Shown here piece by piece: positions 1-8,343 of a stretch of 64,000 bases of DNA (position 1 is its first letter; the number at the start of each line of letters is the position of its first letter). The notes under the pieces were generated by a model that did not search any database, was not told where the DNA came from, and worked only from the letters and a program-made list of their open reading frames with translations. The position numbers and the translations under genes are program-made. The stretch covers positions 62,001-126,000 of the forward strand of contig CAWIXH010000015.1 in the NCBI GenBank assembly GCA_963839995.1, in the 5' to 3' direction. Origin of the DNA: CAWIUB01 sp963839995. GTDB lineage: Bacteria; Actinomycetota; Actinomycetes; Mycobacteriales; Jatrophihabitantaceae.

Positions 1-976
1 CGATCTGGGCACGCGAGTGCACCGCCAGCTTGCGCCGAATGTTCTCCACATGCGCCTCGGCTGTCCGCGGCGCGACGGACAGGCGCGTGGCGATGGAACG
101 ATTGGTCAGCCCCTCGGCGATCAGTTCGGCCACCTCGAACTCACGACCTGTGAGCCGCGGCCCCGTGTTCACGGGCTCGCACAGGAAACTGAGCATCGCA
201 TCCAGGACCGCTGGCCAGTCGCCGTGGTAGAACAGGTGGCTCGAACCCGGCAGCGGGACCAGCGTCGCCCCGGGGATCAGCGCGGCGACCTCACGCCCCA
301 GCGCGAACCTGGTGCCCCTATCCGCCTCGCGGTGCAGCACCGCCGTGGGCGCCCGGACCGCCGGGAGCAAGGCCCTGATGTCGGTGTCGTAATAGACCTC
401 CAGCAGCCGGGCGGCCACGTCGGCCGAGGCGCTGGCCCGCTGGAACCGGGCGAACGCCTCCACCTCCTCCGCCGTAGGATCGGTGACGAAGGCCCCGGCC
501 AGCGCCTTCAGCCCCAGGCCCCAATGGGCCCGCACCAGCGCCACGACCGAACTGCGGACCTCGGCAGGCGCCAGGTCCCTGCCGCTGGCACACATCCCGT
601 ACAGCACGAGCGCCTCGACCCGATCCGGGTACTTCGCCGCCATCGCGGCGGCCAGCTGACCGCCCTGCGAGGCCCCGAACAGGCGGAAACGACTGGCGCC
701 CACCGCGTCGGCCACCGCCAGCGCTGCGGCCACCTGCCCATCGAAGGACGGGTCAATCCCGTCCCGGTCGGACAGGCCGCAGCCGGGCTTGTCATAGCGG
801 ATCACGGTAAACCGCTCGGCCAGCCGCTCCACGAAACCTCCGAAGGAAAACAGCTCCAGCTGCCCACGCAGATCAGTGATCCAGCCCGAGTCGCACAACA
901 GCGCCGGGCCAGCACCCGCCGTCGAGTAAGCCACCCGACCCGCGGGCGTGGCGCAGTACCGGATCCTCGGCCTCAC
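1..976 (-). CDS. alpha/beta hydrolase fused to LuxR-type HTH domain (partial)
   Basis: The reading frame on the minus strand starts at GTG 974-976 and runs off the left edge after about 325 codons. The first 250 residues are an alpha/beta hydrolase fold: the oxyanion region precedes the nucleophile elbow GASQGG, and a GSSHLF segment probably carries the catalytic His. The last visible 60 residues are a LuxR/GerE helix-turn-helix (LTGREFEVAELIAEGL followed by NRSIATRLAVAPRTAEAHV). Such hydrolase-HTH fusions are known in actinobacteria as regulators that may sense a small ligand through the hydrolase fold. The C-terminus is outside the window and the target genes cannot be seen. The start is inferred from the onset of conserved sequence; its ribosome site is weak. 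Confidence 0.8.
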   Translation of the reverse strand, partial: MRPRIRYCATPAGRVAYSTAGAGPALLCDSGWITDLRGQLELFSFGGFVERLAERFTVIRYDKPGCGLSDRDGIDPSFDGQVAAALAVADAVGASRFRLFGASQGGQLAAAMAAKYPDRVEALVLYGMCASGRDLAPAEVRSSVVALVRAHWGLGLKALAGAFVTDPTAEEVEAFARFQRASASADVAARLLEVYYDTDIRALLPAVRAPTAVLHREADRGTRFALGREVAALIPGATLVPLPGSSHLFYHGDWPAVLDAMLSFLCEPVNTGPRLTGREFEVAELIAEGLTNRSIATRLSVAPRTAEAHVENIRRKLAVHSRAQI

Positions 977-1085
977 CCGTCCAGGCTCGCACCGCCAGCC
1001 GACACAGTGAACAAGCAGCACCGGGTCCGGGCATGACCAAGACGATCCCAGCGATCCGCCCACAGCAGCCGATCGCCGTCACGCG

Positions 1086-1128
1086 CCGCTTGCGGCGCGG
1101 TGATCTTCGATCACCCGTACAACGCCGA
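1086..1128 (+). repeat. 43-bp direct repeat, copy 1 (double hairpin)
   Basis: This segment matches 4871-4913 at 42 of 43 positions in the same orientation. It contains two adjacent palindromes, CCGC-TT-GCGG and GGTGATC-TTC-GATCACC. The MITE-like element at 1130-1313 has inserted at its downstream end, and the insertion target (acgccgaa) overlaps the repeat. The two copies bracket the glycosyltransferase-LacI segment. Confidence 0.85.
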
Positions 1129-1129
1129 A

Positions 1130-1313
1130 CATGCTTATCCGGTTAGCTCAGGTCGCGAGCCTCGCAAGCGCTCAGCACGTGCACCCTCAGCGTCCCGGCC
1201 ACCTCAATGCCCGACTCGGCGTACGAACGCGCCTGCCGCGCCTTGTCGATCAGGGAGACGCCGCTCTTGCGTGCAGGCATCATCTCCGTACCTGATCTAA
1301 CCGGATAAGCATG
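1130..1313. mobile_element. MITE-like element, 17-bp terminal inverted repeats, 8-bp TSD
   Basis: The ends are perfect 17-bp inverted repeats, CATGCTTATCCGGTTAG at 1130-1146 and its complement at 1297-1313. The 8-bp direct repeat ACGCCGAA abuts both ends (1122-1129 and 1314-1321), as expected of a transposition target duplication. At 184 bp the element is too short for a transposase and holds only a 46-codon ORF. An 8-bp duplication fits the ISL3, IS1595, IS66 and IS256 groups, but the ends differ from the ISL3 copies at 28 and 37 kb, so the parent element is not identified. Confidence 0.8.
1143..1283 (-). CDS. small ORF inside MITE-like element
   Basis: This 46-codon ORF starts with a tandem ATG-ATG behind ACGGAG and ends at a TAA that lies within the left terminal inverted repeat. 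The peptide begins MMPARKSGVSLIDKARQ and has no family I recognise. It almost fills the element, so it may be the shortened start of a lost transposase or recombinase gene, or a chance ORF. Confidence 0.3.
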   Translation of the reverse strand: MMPARKSGVSLIDKARQARSYAESGIEVAGTLRVHVLSACEARDLS

Positions 1314-1628
1314 ACGCCGAATATCGGCAGGTGCCCGAAGCGGACAGCCTCTGTCGCAGCGACGATATGTGCGACGTCAAGCGCCGCACGCTGGTGGGTT
1401 TCCAGTTGCCGTCGAGGGGCATCTGGCCGCGTCGCTACCGGCGGGATTTTGCGACCCGCGCGACTCGGAGATGGATATTGGGCGCGCGCCGCGTGCGTGG
1501 CCGGAAGGGACCGAACGCCGGTGTCGTTGCCAGCGGGCTGCCGGTGCGGTTCGATCCGATCGAACGCATCGGTTCAGCCGGCCGAGTGTTTCGCGGATAC
1601 AGCGTGGGTGCTACGGGGGAGGTGCCCG
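1314..1628. other. region without a recognised gene, upstream of glycosyltransferase
   Basis: After the target duplication at 1314-1321 there are about 300 bases of uneven composition. Short ORFs in all three plus frames resemble no family. It probably holds the promoter of the glycosyltransferase, but I see no clear -35/-10 pair. Confidence 0.4.
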
Positions 1629-2778
1629 ATGAGAATGCTTTTTGGATCTTGGCCGGGTTACGGTCACTTGCTGCCGATGGTGTCGTTGATCCGGGCGGCG
1701 CAGCGGGCCGGTCATGAGGTCGTCGTCTCCTCCGGTGAGGACATGTCGCAACTTATCGGTCAGCTCGGTGTCACGGCCCATCGTTCCGGGGTCACGTTGG
1801 CCGAGTGCTACGCCCGACTGCCGAATCAGAGGACGATCAGCGAGCTACCTCGTGAGGAGCAGCGACGGTTTCGCCGCGCGTCGTCTGTTCGGGGCCGGCG
1901 CGGTTGACCGTGCCCGGGATGTGCTCGATCTGGCAGAAACGTGGCGGCCGGACCTGGTGGTCCACGACATGATCGAACTGGGCTCGCCGACCGCCGCGGC
2001 CGTGCTCGGCATACCGCACGTCGCTCATGGCTACGGCCTGATCATGCCGAACACCGACGTCTTTGTTGGCGCGATCGGATCCGCGATCGCCGATGCCGGG
2101 TTGCCCGACCCGACACCTGCGGTGTTCGCCGCGCCATACCTGGACATCTGCCCGCCGGGCCTGCGCGGGACCGCACCGAACCCGTGGACCGCGGTCCACC
2201 CGCTGCGGCCCTCTGCTGGTGAGATCGAGCCGGACGCGACGCTCCCGCTGGACTTCTCGGCCCTGCCGCATCCGGACACCGTCTATGTCACCCTCGGCAC
2301 GATCATGAACCAGGCGCCGACCGTGTTCCGCGCCGTGATCGACGGCTGCGCGCGCCTGCCCGTCAACCTGATCATGACCACCGGGCCTGGCGTCGACCGA
2401 GCCGTGCTCGAACCGCTACCGCCCGCGGTGCGTACCGCGCCGTTCCTGCCCCAAGCAGCCGTGCTGCCACACTGCCGAGCGGTCATATCCCACGCCGGCG
2501 CGGGCACCATGCTGGGCGCCTTGTGCCATGGCCTGCCCCAACTGTGCCTGCCGCAAGGCACCGATCAACCGTTCAACGCCGCGGCGCTGCTACCAACCGG
2601 CGCCGCCCTGGCGCTGCAACCGAACGAGGTCACCGCCGATACTGTGGCTGACGCGATCGCCCGGCTGCTCAGTGAGGCGTCCTTCCGACAGGCGGCGAAC
2701 CTGCTGCGCGATGAAATCGAGCAGATGCCGACGCCCGCCACCGTCCTGGACGAAATCCTCCCTACTGCCAGCCAGTGA
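1629..2778 (+). pseudogene. MGT/GT1-family glycosyltransferase, frameshifted
   Basis: Translation from ATG 1629 gives a typical GT1 amino end (MRMLFGSWPGYGHLLPMVSL) in one frame. From about 1870 the homology continues in the next frame (ARRLFGAGAVDRARDV) to the stop at 2778. The C-terminal half carries the nucleotide-sugar site SHAGAGTMLGALCHGLPQLC and LPQGTDQPFNA, as in macrolide and aglycone glycosyltransferases. Combined length is about 383 codons, normal for the family, so a one-base indel near 1868-1880 is the only visible defect. A sequencing error is possible. No biosynthetic cluster for an acceptor lies next to it. Confidence 0.85.
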
Positions 2779-3397
2779 GTACGGCCATCGGATCATGTGC
2801 CATCAGCGGACACAGTGCGGTCGATGTTGCCGCGATAACCCACGCCTGAGGACCCACTACACGCCGCTGGCGGCAGCCGGTGAACTCGTGTTCTCGCCAC
2901 TCGGACGGACAGAACAAGTCATCTGCGCACTGCCTCGCCCGCTGGCGCGGGCATCTTGTCGCACCGATCAGACGGCTCGCGCGTCAGCATCGACTGGCTA
3001 CGCGCGGTGCCCGCTGCCGTGCCGCGCATCACCGCCCCTTCATCGGGTGATGGCCGATTCGCGCGCCGCCGGCGCCGGGTTCCGCGGCGAGATTATGTTG
3101 GCACGCAGCGGGCTTGCGGGTGGGTGTGCGCCGAGCGCCGGTGTCCGAGCTGTGTTTCGCGCCGCCCTACTCCGACGGTGCCTGTGCGGCGGTACCCCGG
3201 CTCGAAGGTCTCGTCGAGAATGATGCGCGCAAGCGTTCGGTTCTGGGGGCGCACCGAGCACACGACCACGCCGGGCGTGACCGGCGCCCACCACTCTGCT
3301 TCGACTGGCGGCAGCAATACCGTGGCGCGCAGCCGGACAGCCCCTTGCGGGAATTGTCCGCCGCTTCATCAGTCCACGTGTCATCTGCTCGATGGCT
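2779..3397. other. unassigned region with ORF debris
   Basis: No convincing gene is present between the glycosyltransferase and the promoter at 3398. A minus-strand ORF at 3093-3317 has protein-like composition (WWAPVTPGVVVCSV) but lacks a ribosome site and matches nothing I know. The stretch looks like decayed coding DNA. Confidence 0.4.
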
Positions 3398-3433
3398 CTT
3401 GACCGGTACAGACGGCAATGTTACTGTACCGGT
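3398..3433 (+). promoter_or_regulatory. promoter overlapped by 32-bp palindromic operator
   Basis: TTGACC (3398-3403) and TACTGT (3422-3427) are 18 bp apart and form a plausible sigma70-type promoter. ACCGGTACAG (3402-3411) and CTGTACCGGT (3424-3433) are perfect inverted repeats with a 12-bp spacer, so the operator covers both promoter boxes. That arrangement suggests repression. It precedes the small ORF at 3460 and the LacI gene, which may autoregulate through it. Confidence 0.65.
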
Positions 3434-3459
3434 ATAGAGATACCTGGAGAGGTGACGAA

Positions 3460-3714
3460 ATGGACTCCCTACTGATCGCAGCGATCCTGTCGAACGGCCT
3501 GACCGCCGACCACGCGCGCGGCGCGCTTCCCGATGCGCCGGTGGTGCCCGGCCCCGTTGCGACCGGGACGCGAGCACGAGCCGGGCTAGCCGGCCTGCTG
3601 CGCCGCGCCGCCGACTTGGTCGCGTCGCCCCGTAGGCTGGCTGCCGAAAGAGGGAGCGGGCGCAGCAGATGGGACGAGTCACCCTGCAGACCATCGCCGA
3701 CCATGTCGGCGTAA
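3460..3714 (+). CDS. small hypothetical protein upstream of LacI regulator
   Basis: An 84-residue ORF begins at ATG 3460, seven bases after GGAGAGG (3446-3452), and sits directly behind the operator-controlled promoter. Its 3' end overlaps the first 46 bases of the lacI-type gene in another frame. The sequence is Ala/Arg-rich (MDSLLIAAILSNGLTADHAR at the start) with no recognised domain. The strong ribosome site and position suggest it is translated, perhaps as a leader coupled to the regulator. Confidence 0.5.
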   Translation: MDSLLIAAILSNGLTADHARGALPDAPVVPGPVATGTRARAGLAGLLRRAADLVASPRRLAAERGSGRSRWDESPCRPSPTMSA

Positions 3715-4739
3715 GCCGGATGACGGTGTCGAACGCGTTCTCGCGGCCGGATCAGTTGTCGGCAACGCTGCGCGAACGCATCCTCGCCGTCGCCGAACAG
3801 CTGGGCTATGTCGGCCCCGATCCGACCGCTCGCGCGCTGGCTAGCGGCACCGCCGGCACGGTGGGGTTGTTGATGTCCGACACGTACGCCTACAGCCTCA
3901 CCGACGAAGTCGCGATGACGTTCATCGCGGCCATCTCGGACGAGCTCGCCCCGACCGGGCTCGCCCTCACGCTGCTGTCAGCGGCGCCGCGCCAGGGCAT
4001 CATCCCGGCGCGTGACGTCGCGGTCGACGGGGCGCTCGTCTACTCCTGCGACATGACCTCGCCGGCAGTGGGCTGGCTGATGCGACGGCGGCTACCCGTC
4101 GTCTTCGTCGACCAGCCGCCCGCATCGGGCATCGCGAGCATCAACGTGAACGACCGCGGCGGCGCCCACGCCGCCGCCCAGCACGTCCTGGACCTGGGCC
4201 ACCGGCGCGTGGGCATCGTCACGTCCGGCTTCGGCGGCCAGTACGGCATCGTCGATGATCCGCGCGCGGCGACCCTGGCCTACGGTGAATCAGAGCGCAT
4301 GCTGGGCTGGCTCGAGGGGCTCGACGCGGCCGGGGTCACGCCGTGCGTGATACGGCTCCCGCACCAAGACCCGCACGAGATCGGGTATTCGGCCGGCCAG
4401 ACACTACTGGCCCAGCCGCAGCGGCCCACCGCGATCCTGTGCTTCTCGGACGCCATGGCCGGCGGCGTCATCCGCGCCGCCCAGGACGCCGGGTTGATCG
4501 TCCCTGACGATGTGTCGGTAGTGGGCTTCGACGACAACCCGATCGCCCGGCGGACCCAGCCGACCCTGACCACGGTGCGGCAGGACCTCGACGCCAAGGG
4601 CCGCGCCGCGATCAGCGCGCTGAAGGCAGCCATCCAGCGCGCCAAGAACGGCAGCACCCCCCGGCGGGCAAAGCACCTGATGCTCGACACCGAGCTGATC
4701 GTGCGCCACAGCACGGCACCCGCTAAGCCAGCTCGGTGA
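3669..4739 (+). CDS. LacI-family transcriptional regulator
   Basis: The 356-residue product has the LacI layout. Residues 4-50 form the helix-turn-helix and hinge (VTLQTIADHVGVSRMTVSNAF), followed by a periplasmic-binding-protein-like effector domain with PTAILCFSDAMAGGVIRAAQ and VSVVGFDDNPIARR. It should bind a palindromic operator and respond to a sugar or related ligand. The start at 3669 follows AGAGGGAGC in the preceding ORF. Its stop overlaps the start of a truncated methyltransferase gene (GTGA), implying they were once cotranscribed. No sugar transporter is nearby, so the inducer cannot be guessed. Confidence 0.88.
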   Translation: MGRVTLQTIADHVGVSRMTVSNAFSRPDQLSATLRERILAVAEQLGYVGPDPTARALASGTAGTVGLLMSDTYAYSLTDEVAMTFIAAISDELAPTGLALTLLSAAPRQGIIPARDVAVDGALVYSCDMTSPAVGWLMRRRLPVVFVDQPPASGIASINVNDRGGAHAAAQHVLDLGHRRVGIVTSGFGGQYGIVDDPRAATLAYGESERMLGWLEGLDAAGVTPCVIRLPHQDPHEIGYSAGQTLLAQPQRPTAILCFSDAMAGGVIRAAQDAGLIVPDDVSVVGFDDNPIARRTQPTLTTVRQDLDAKGRAAISALKAAIQRAKNGSTPRRAKHLMLDTELIVRHSTAPAKPAR

Positions 4740-4888
4740 GCGGGCTGGCCGGCCTGCCGATGGCCGTCGTCACGGCAGGGGGACGCGGCCCGGTGGCCCG
4801 CACGGTCGCCGAGCTGGCCGGCGTCCGTGCCGGCGATCGCGTGGTCGACCCCGGCTGTGGGCCCGGGACTCCGCTTGCGGCGCGGTGA
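4736..4888 (+). pseudogene. N-terminal fragment of SAM-dependent methyltransferase
   Basis: GTG 4736 overlaps the lacI stop codon. The 50-residue product ends with the class I methyltransferase motif I, VVDPGCGPGT, and stops a few codons later at a TGA inside the 43-bp repeat copy 2. The remaining 200 or so residues expected for the family are absent. The gene was evidently cut at the repeat junction near 4871. Confidence 0.75.
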
Positions 4889-4913
4889 TCTTCGATCACC
4901 CGTATAACGCCGA
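4871..4913 (+). repeat. 43-bp direct repeat, copy 2
   Basis: One mismatch to 1086-1128 (T for C in CCCGTAYAAC). It starts exactly where methyltransferase homology is lost, so it marks a recombination or insertion junction. Confidence 0.85.
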
Positions 4914-4934
4914 TTCTCTGGAGCGCTCTTGGCG

Positions 4935-5089
4935 TGTCCACGACGTCGCTTCTCTCGGCGTGTCGGCCCGTCGTGGACAAGTTCTCTGAAGCCTTGTCTA
5001 CGACGTCAGCACCCACGATTCCCTTTCGTAGCTGCGTCTTTGCGTGCGCACGCTGGCACGGAAGCGGGCACGGCGACATGTCCACGACG
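4935..5089. repeat. inverted and direct copies of an 11-bp motif
   Basis: TGTCCACGACG occurs at 4935-4945 and 5079-5089, and its complement CGTCGTGGACA at 4969-4979. The first pair could form an 11-bp stem with a 23-base loop. The surrounding 4889-5466 region contains no recognisable gene; short ORFs overlap in several frames without ribosome sites. Confidence 0.5.
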
Positions 5090-5466
5090 ACGAATCGCCG
5101 CGCCCGCCGGGGATCGTGCGGCCAAGCTCCAGAGTTCGCCGACTACGGGCGCGGTCGCTTTCGGGTGCCCTGCCGACTTCGATGTCGCGGGATGGTCTGA
5201 TCTGTGCGCGTCCGCCGCCAACGTCGAAGCGCACCGATCGACGGTGATGCGCGCGGGCGTCGCGCGGCCGTACTCGGTGAATAATGATCGCCGACGGTTC
5301 ACTTGGATGATCAGCTGGATCGCCGAGTCGGGGACGTTCGGCGGTCCGCCTCGGGCGCGGTGAAATGCGCGGTCGTTCCTGTCTGGCGTGGTCGCGGGCG
5401 GTCGCGAGTGTCATGGTGGCCAGACCGATCCACTGACGTTGGTCTGGCATGCGGCGCGGTGTGAGC

Positions 5467-6447
5467 TTAGGGCGGGGTGGGGACTTGGAACTCGCACCAC
5501 AGTGGGAAGTGGTCGGAGATGCGCCAGGACAGCTGCAGGGTGGTGTCGGCGGGGATGATCCCGCTGTCGAAGTTGATCATTCCGGCGTTGTGGTAGTCGA
5601 GCGTGAACGCTGGGGCGGTGTCGCCGGCGAGCCAGGCGATCTGGTCGTAGAAATGCCGGTGGTCGGGTGGCGCGGTCGGGTTGGGGTCATCGAAGACGGT
5701 GCGGGGCACCTGGTTCAGCGGGTCCGGCGGGCGCAGCCCGGTGGAGGTGAAGGCCTGGTAGAGCGGGTCGCCGGCGCGGTCGATGTTGAAGTCGCCGAGC
5801 GCGATCAGGTTCGCGCCCCACACGTCTGCGGAGCCGGCCCAGTCCGCGAGCCATTGGGCGATCTCGCGCAGTTCGGCAATCCGCTCGCTGGAGGCGGTGC
5901 CGTAGACGACGTGCAGCGTGACCAGCGTGAAGGTGGCCTCGTTGCGGGTGAAGTTGACCGCGTACGGGGTGCGGGCGAACTGGCCGTTCAGCGCGTCCGG
6001 GGTGATGCCGGCTTGCTGCGCCGCGACGACCAACTCACACGCGAGTCCGGACGGGCGGATGCGGCTGATGTCGAAGACGAACGCGAGCCGTTCGTTGTTG
6101 CCGGCCGCGCCCGCGGTGACGTCGGTGACCAGATACGCCCAGCCTGGCCCGAGCGCGGCCATCACCGCGAGGAAGGCCTGCGCGCTGCGGCGCACCTCCT
6201 GGATCGCCAGAACATCCAGATGGCGGGCGATCTCGGCGATACACAACACGTTCGACAGATCCCGGATCGGCGAATCACCCGCTGCCGAGCGCCACGTGCC
6301 GAGGACCTTGTCCAAGTCGCGCACGTTCCAGGTGCCGACCAACAGGTTGCCCGCCCTCTTCGCCGGCACCATCGCTGCGATCGAGGCACGCAACGCCGCC
6401 AACTCCGCCGTGACGTCGGCCGGCGCCGGATCCGTGATCGTCGGCAC
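5467..6447 (-). CDS. endonuclease/exonuclease/phosphatase-family protein
   Basis: A 326-residue protein starting at GTG 6445-6447 behind GGAG. It has the EEP fold motifs in order: TWNVRDL near residue 40 (metal-ligand Asn), IQEV near 80 (metal-ligand Glu), LGDFNID near 220 (catalytic Asp/Asn) and SDHFPLW near the C-terminus (Asp-His pair). EEP enzymes are metal-dependent phosphodiesterases acting on DNA, RNA or lipids; the substrate here cannot be read from sequence. There is no signal peptide, so it is probably cytoplasmic. It stands alone between a gene-poor stretch and an IS110 element. Confidence 0.85.
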   Translation of the reverse strand: MPTITDPAPADVTAELAALRASIAAMVPAKRAGNLLVGTWNVRDLDKVLGTWRSAAGDSPIRDLSNVLCIAEIARHLDVLAIQEVRRSAQAFLAVMAALGPGWAYLVTDVTAGAAGNNERLAFVFDISRIRPSGLACELVVAAQQAGITPDALNGQFARTPYAVNFTRNEATFTLVTLHVVYGTASSERIAELREIAQWLADWAGSADVWGANLIALGDFNIDRAGDPLYQAFTSTGLRPPDPLNQVPRTVFDDPNPTAPPDHRHFYDQIAWLAGDTAPAFTLDYHNAGMINFDSGIIPADTTLQLSWRISDHFPLWCEFQVPTPP

Positions 6448-6805
6448 CGCACCACCCCCACTCCGACGGGCACGACAGGTCGACAGTGGCCTTCGGCCGA
6501 ACCCGCGTCAAGATCGCCGCGGCGGTGCCGGGGCAGCGTCCGGGACAGCTCCCGCCGTAGAGCGGTGTGGCCCGGCCTGACCCTGCGATCACCCACCGTG
6601 ACCGTGAAGATCAACAGGATCGATGCTCCTATGGTTTGTCAAGCGCTCTGGTGACATTTCGTCGTCTCGCTTTCTGCGGGCGCTGCTGGGGGTCGTTCGG
6701 GTCGGGTCGGCTGGGTTGCGGACAGGACAGGGACGGGCCGCTCCGGTGTGGAGGGCAGGCTCTTATGAGGTCACGCGCAGCCGGGGTGGTGGAGGCCCGG
6801 GGCGG
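6448..6805. other. non-coding flank of IS110 element
   Basis: No gene is supported between the EEP gene and the IS110 flanking repeat. Long minus-strand ORFs here only mirror the opposite frame of GC-rich DNA. The part nearest the transposase may include the right end of the IS. Confidence 0.35.
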
Positions 6806-6878
6806 GGCCGACGGATCGTTCGAAGGCCAGCGGGTGCGGCAGCCGAATCGTGGGTCAGGCCCGCCCCGGGGGTCTGTG

Positions 6879-7925
6879 TCAGTCGCGTGCGGGGCGTAGG
6901 TGCGGGTAGACCTCGCGGGCGACGTAGCGCTTGAGGCAGCGGATGATCTCGGTCTTGGACTTTCCTTGTTTGGTGCGGCGTTCGGCGTAGTCGCGGGTCG
7001 GCGGGTGTGAGCGCATCCGGGTGAGCACGATGCGCCACAGGGCGTGGTTGGCTTGCCGGTCGCCGCCGGGGTTGAGCCGGTGCCGGGTGATCTTGCCGGA
7101 GGATGCCGGGATGGGGGCGGCGGCGCACAGGTGCGCCCAGGCGGCCTCGCTGCGCAGCCGTTCGGGGTGGTCGCCGGCAGTGATGAGCAGCAGCGCGGCG
7201 GTGTGTGGCCCGATGCCGTGGCGGGCGAGCAGGCCGGGGGCGCGGGCGGTGACCAGCGGCACGATCTGGTCGTCGAGGCGCTCGAGCTGGGCGTCGAGGA
7301 AGGCGACGCGGCGGCCCAGCTCGCGCAGCGCGATGCGGGTGGCATAGCCGACCAGCTCGCCCGGGCGGGGACGCAGCGCGGCGATCTCGGCGACCAGGCT
7401 CGCCGCGGAGTGCCCGGCCAGCCGGGTGCGCAGCTCGTCGGGCCCGGTCAGCAGCAGTGCCCTGGCCTGGTTGATGGCCCGGGTGCGTTCGCCGGTGGCG
7501 CTGCGTTTGGCGAGCATCAGCGCGCGGATCGCCTCGACCGCGCCGTCGCGTCCTTTCGGGGCGCCGCGGGCCCGCCCGGACTGCGCGGCCCGGGCGGCGC
7601 TGACCGCGTCCAGCGGGTCTGACTTGCCCTGCCGGCGGCGGTCTTGCCGGTCGGCGCGGTCTACCTCGACGACCCGGACACCGGCTGCGGTGATGTGGCG
7701 GGCCAGGCCGGCGCCGTAGCTGCCGGTGCCCTCGATCCCGACCAGGTCCACGGTGCCGAACTCGCCCAGCCAGTCCAGCAAGCCGGCGTAGCCGGCCGGG
7801 GTGGTGGGGAACTGTTCGACGCCGAGCAGCCCGCCGAGCGGATCCAGCGCCGCGGCGACATGCACGTCGGCATGGGTGTCCACCCCGCCGGTGACCGCGC
7901 GCGTCTCTACGATGGTCAACGTCAT
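6879..7925 (-). CDS. IS110-family transposase
   Basis: A 348-residue product from ATG 7923-7925, preceded by AGAAAGGG. The N-terminal DEDD/RuvC-like domain shows VDTHAD, IEGTGSYG and the basic segment RRQGKSDPLDA. The C-terminal transposase_20 domain has GIGPHTAALLL and SSGKITRHRLNPGGDRQANH with the expected catalytic Ser. All key motifs are intact, so the enzyme may be active. A longer in-frame start at 7994 would add 23 residues without a ribosome site. Confidence 0.93.
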   Translation of the reverse strand: MTLTIVETRAVTGGVDTHADVHVAAALDPLGGLLGVEQFPTTPAGYAGLLDWLGEFGTVDLVGIEGTGSYGAGLARHITAAGVRVVEVDRADRQDRRRQGKSDPLDAVSAARAAQSGRARGAPKGRDGAVEAIRALMLAKRSATGERTRAINQARALLLTGPDELRTRLAGHSAASLVAEIAALRPRPGELVGYATRIALRELGRRVAFLDAQLERLDDQIVPLVTARAPGLLARHGIGPHTAALLLITAGDHPERLRSEAAWAHLCAAAPIPASSGKITRHRLNPGGDRQANHALWRIVLTRMRSHPPTRDYAERRTKQGKSKTEIIRCLKRYVAREVYPHLRPARD

Positions 7926-8107
7926 CCCTTTCTCTGGTTGAGGGATGGCACGCACCCGCCGGCCGTCGGATCTGGCGACCCCGGCCTCTTGCACAGGACG
8001 GGCAGATCAGACCGGCACCACCGGTGGTGCCACAAGACCTGGGCCCGGCCGACAGATCGTCTCGCAGGACAGCACGAAGCGGCGTCAGCCGAATCGGAGG
8101 TCAGGCC
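7926..8107 (-). ncRNA. candidate IS110 bridge-RNA region
   Basis: IS110-group elements encode a structured bridge RNA between the left end and the transposase start. This 180-base untranslated stretch is in the right position and has no ORF with a ribosome site. I infer the RNA from position only and did not fold the sequence. Confidence 0.35.
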
Positions 8108-8343
8108 GGGACCCAGGCCGCCGACCCTACGCACCCAGCTCGTCGAAACCCGGGAGGCAGGGCCGGAAGCACGACATAGATCCTCCCTGCCGAATCAGGC
8201 GCAGGGGTTCCGATCAGCGAGCCGCTGAGCGGTGCGTCGTTATGGGCGAGGTCGGGGCTCGGCGACGTGTCCGGTGTCGGTACGCGGCGCCTGCCGGGAG
8301 CGCGCAGGGCGCTGACCTTCGGACTGCCCATACAATGCCGTTT

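Larger units (their letters stand above)
6806..8107 (-). mobile_element. IS110-family insertion sequence (approximate limits)
   Basis: A complete IS110-type transposase gene lies between two imperfect direct repeats of about 56-61 bp (6806-6861 and 8047-8107), both ending in CAGCCGAATCG followed by GGTCAGGCC. IS110 elements lack long terminal inverted repeats and usually make no target duplication, so the exact ends cannot be fixed here. The untranslated stretch upstream of the transposase is where IS110-group elements encode their bridge RNA. Confidence 0.65.

Noticed and set aside
5449..6654. 401-codon plus-strand ORF opposite the EEP-family gene
   Set aside because: The opposite strand has all EEP motifs; the plus frame is Arg/Gly-rich without domains.
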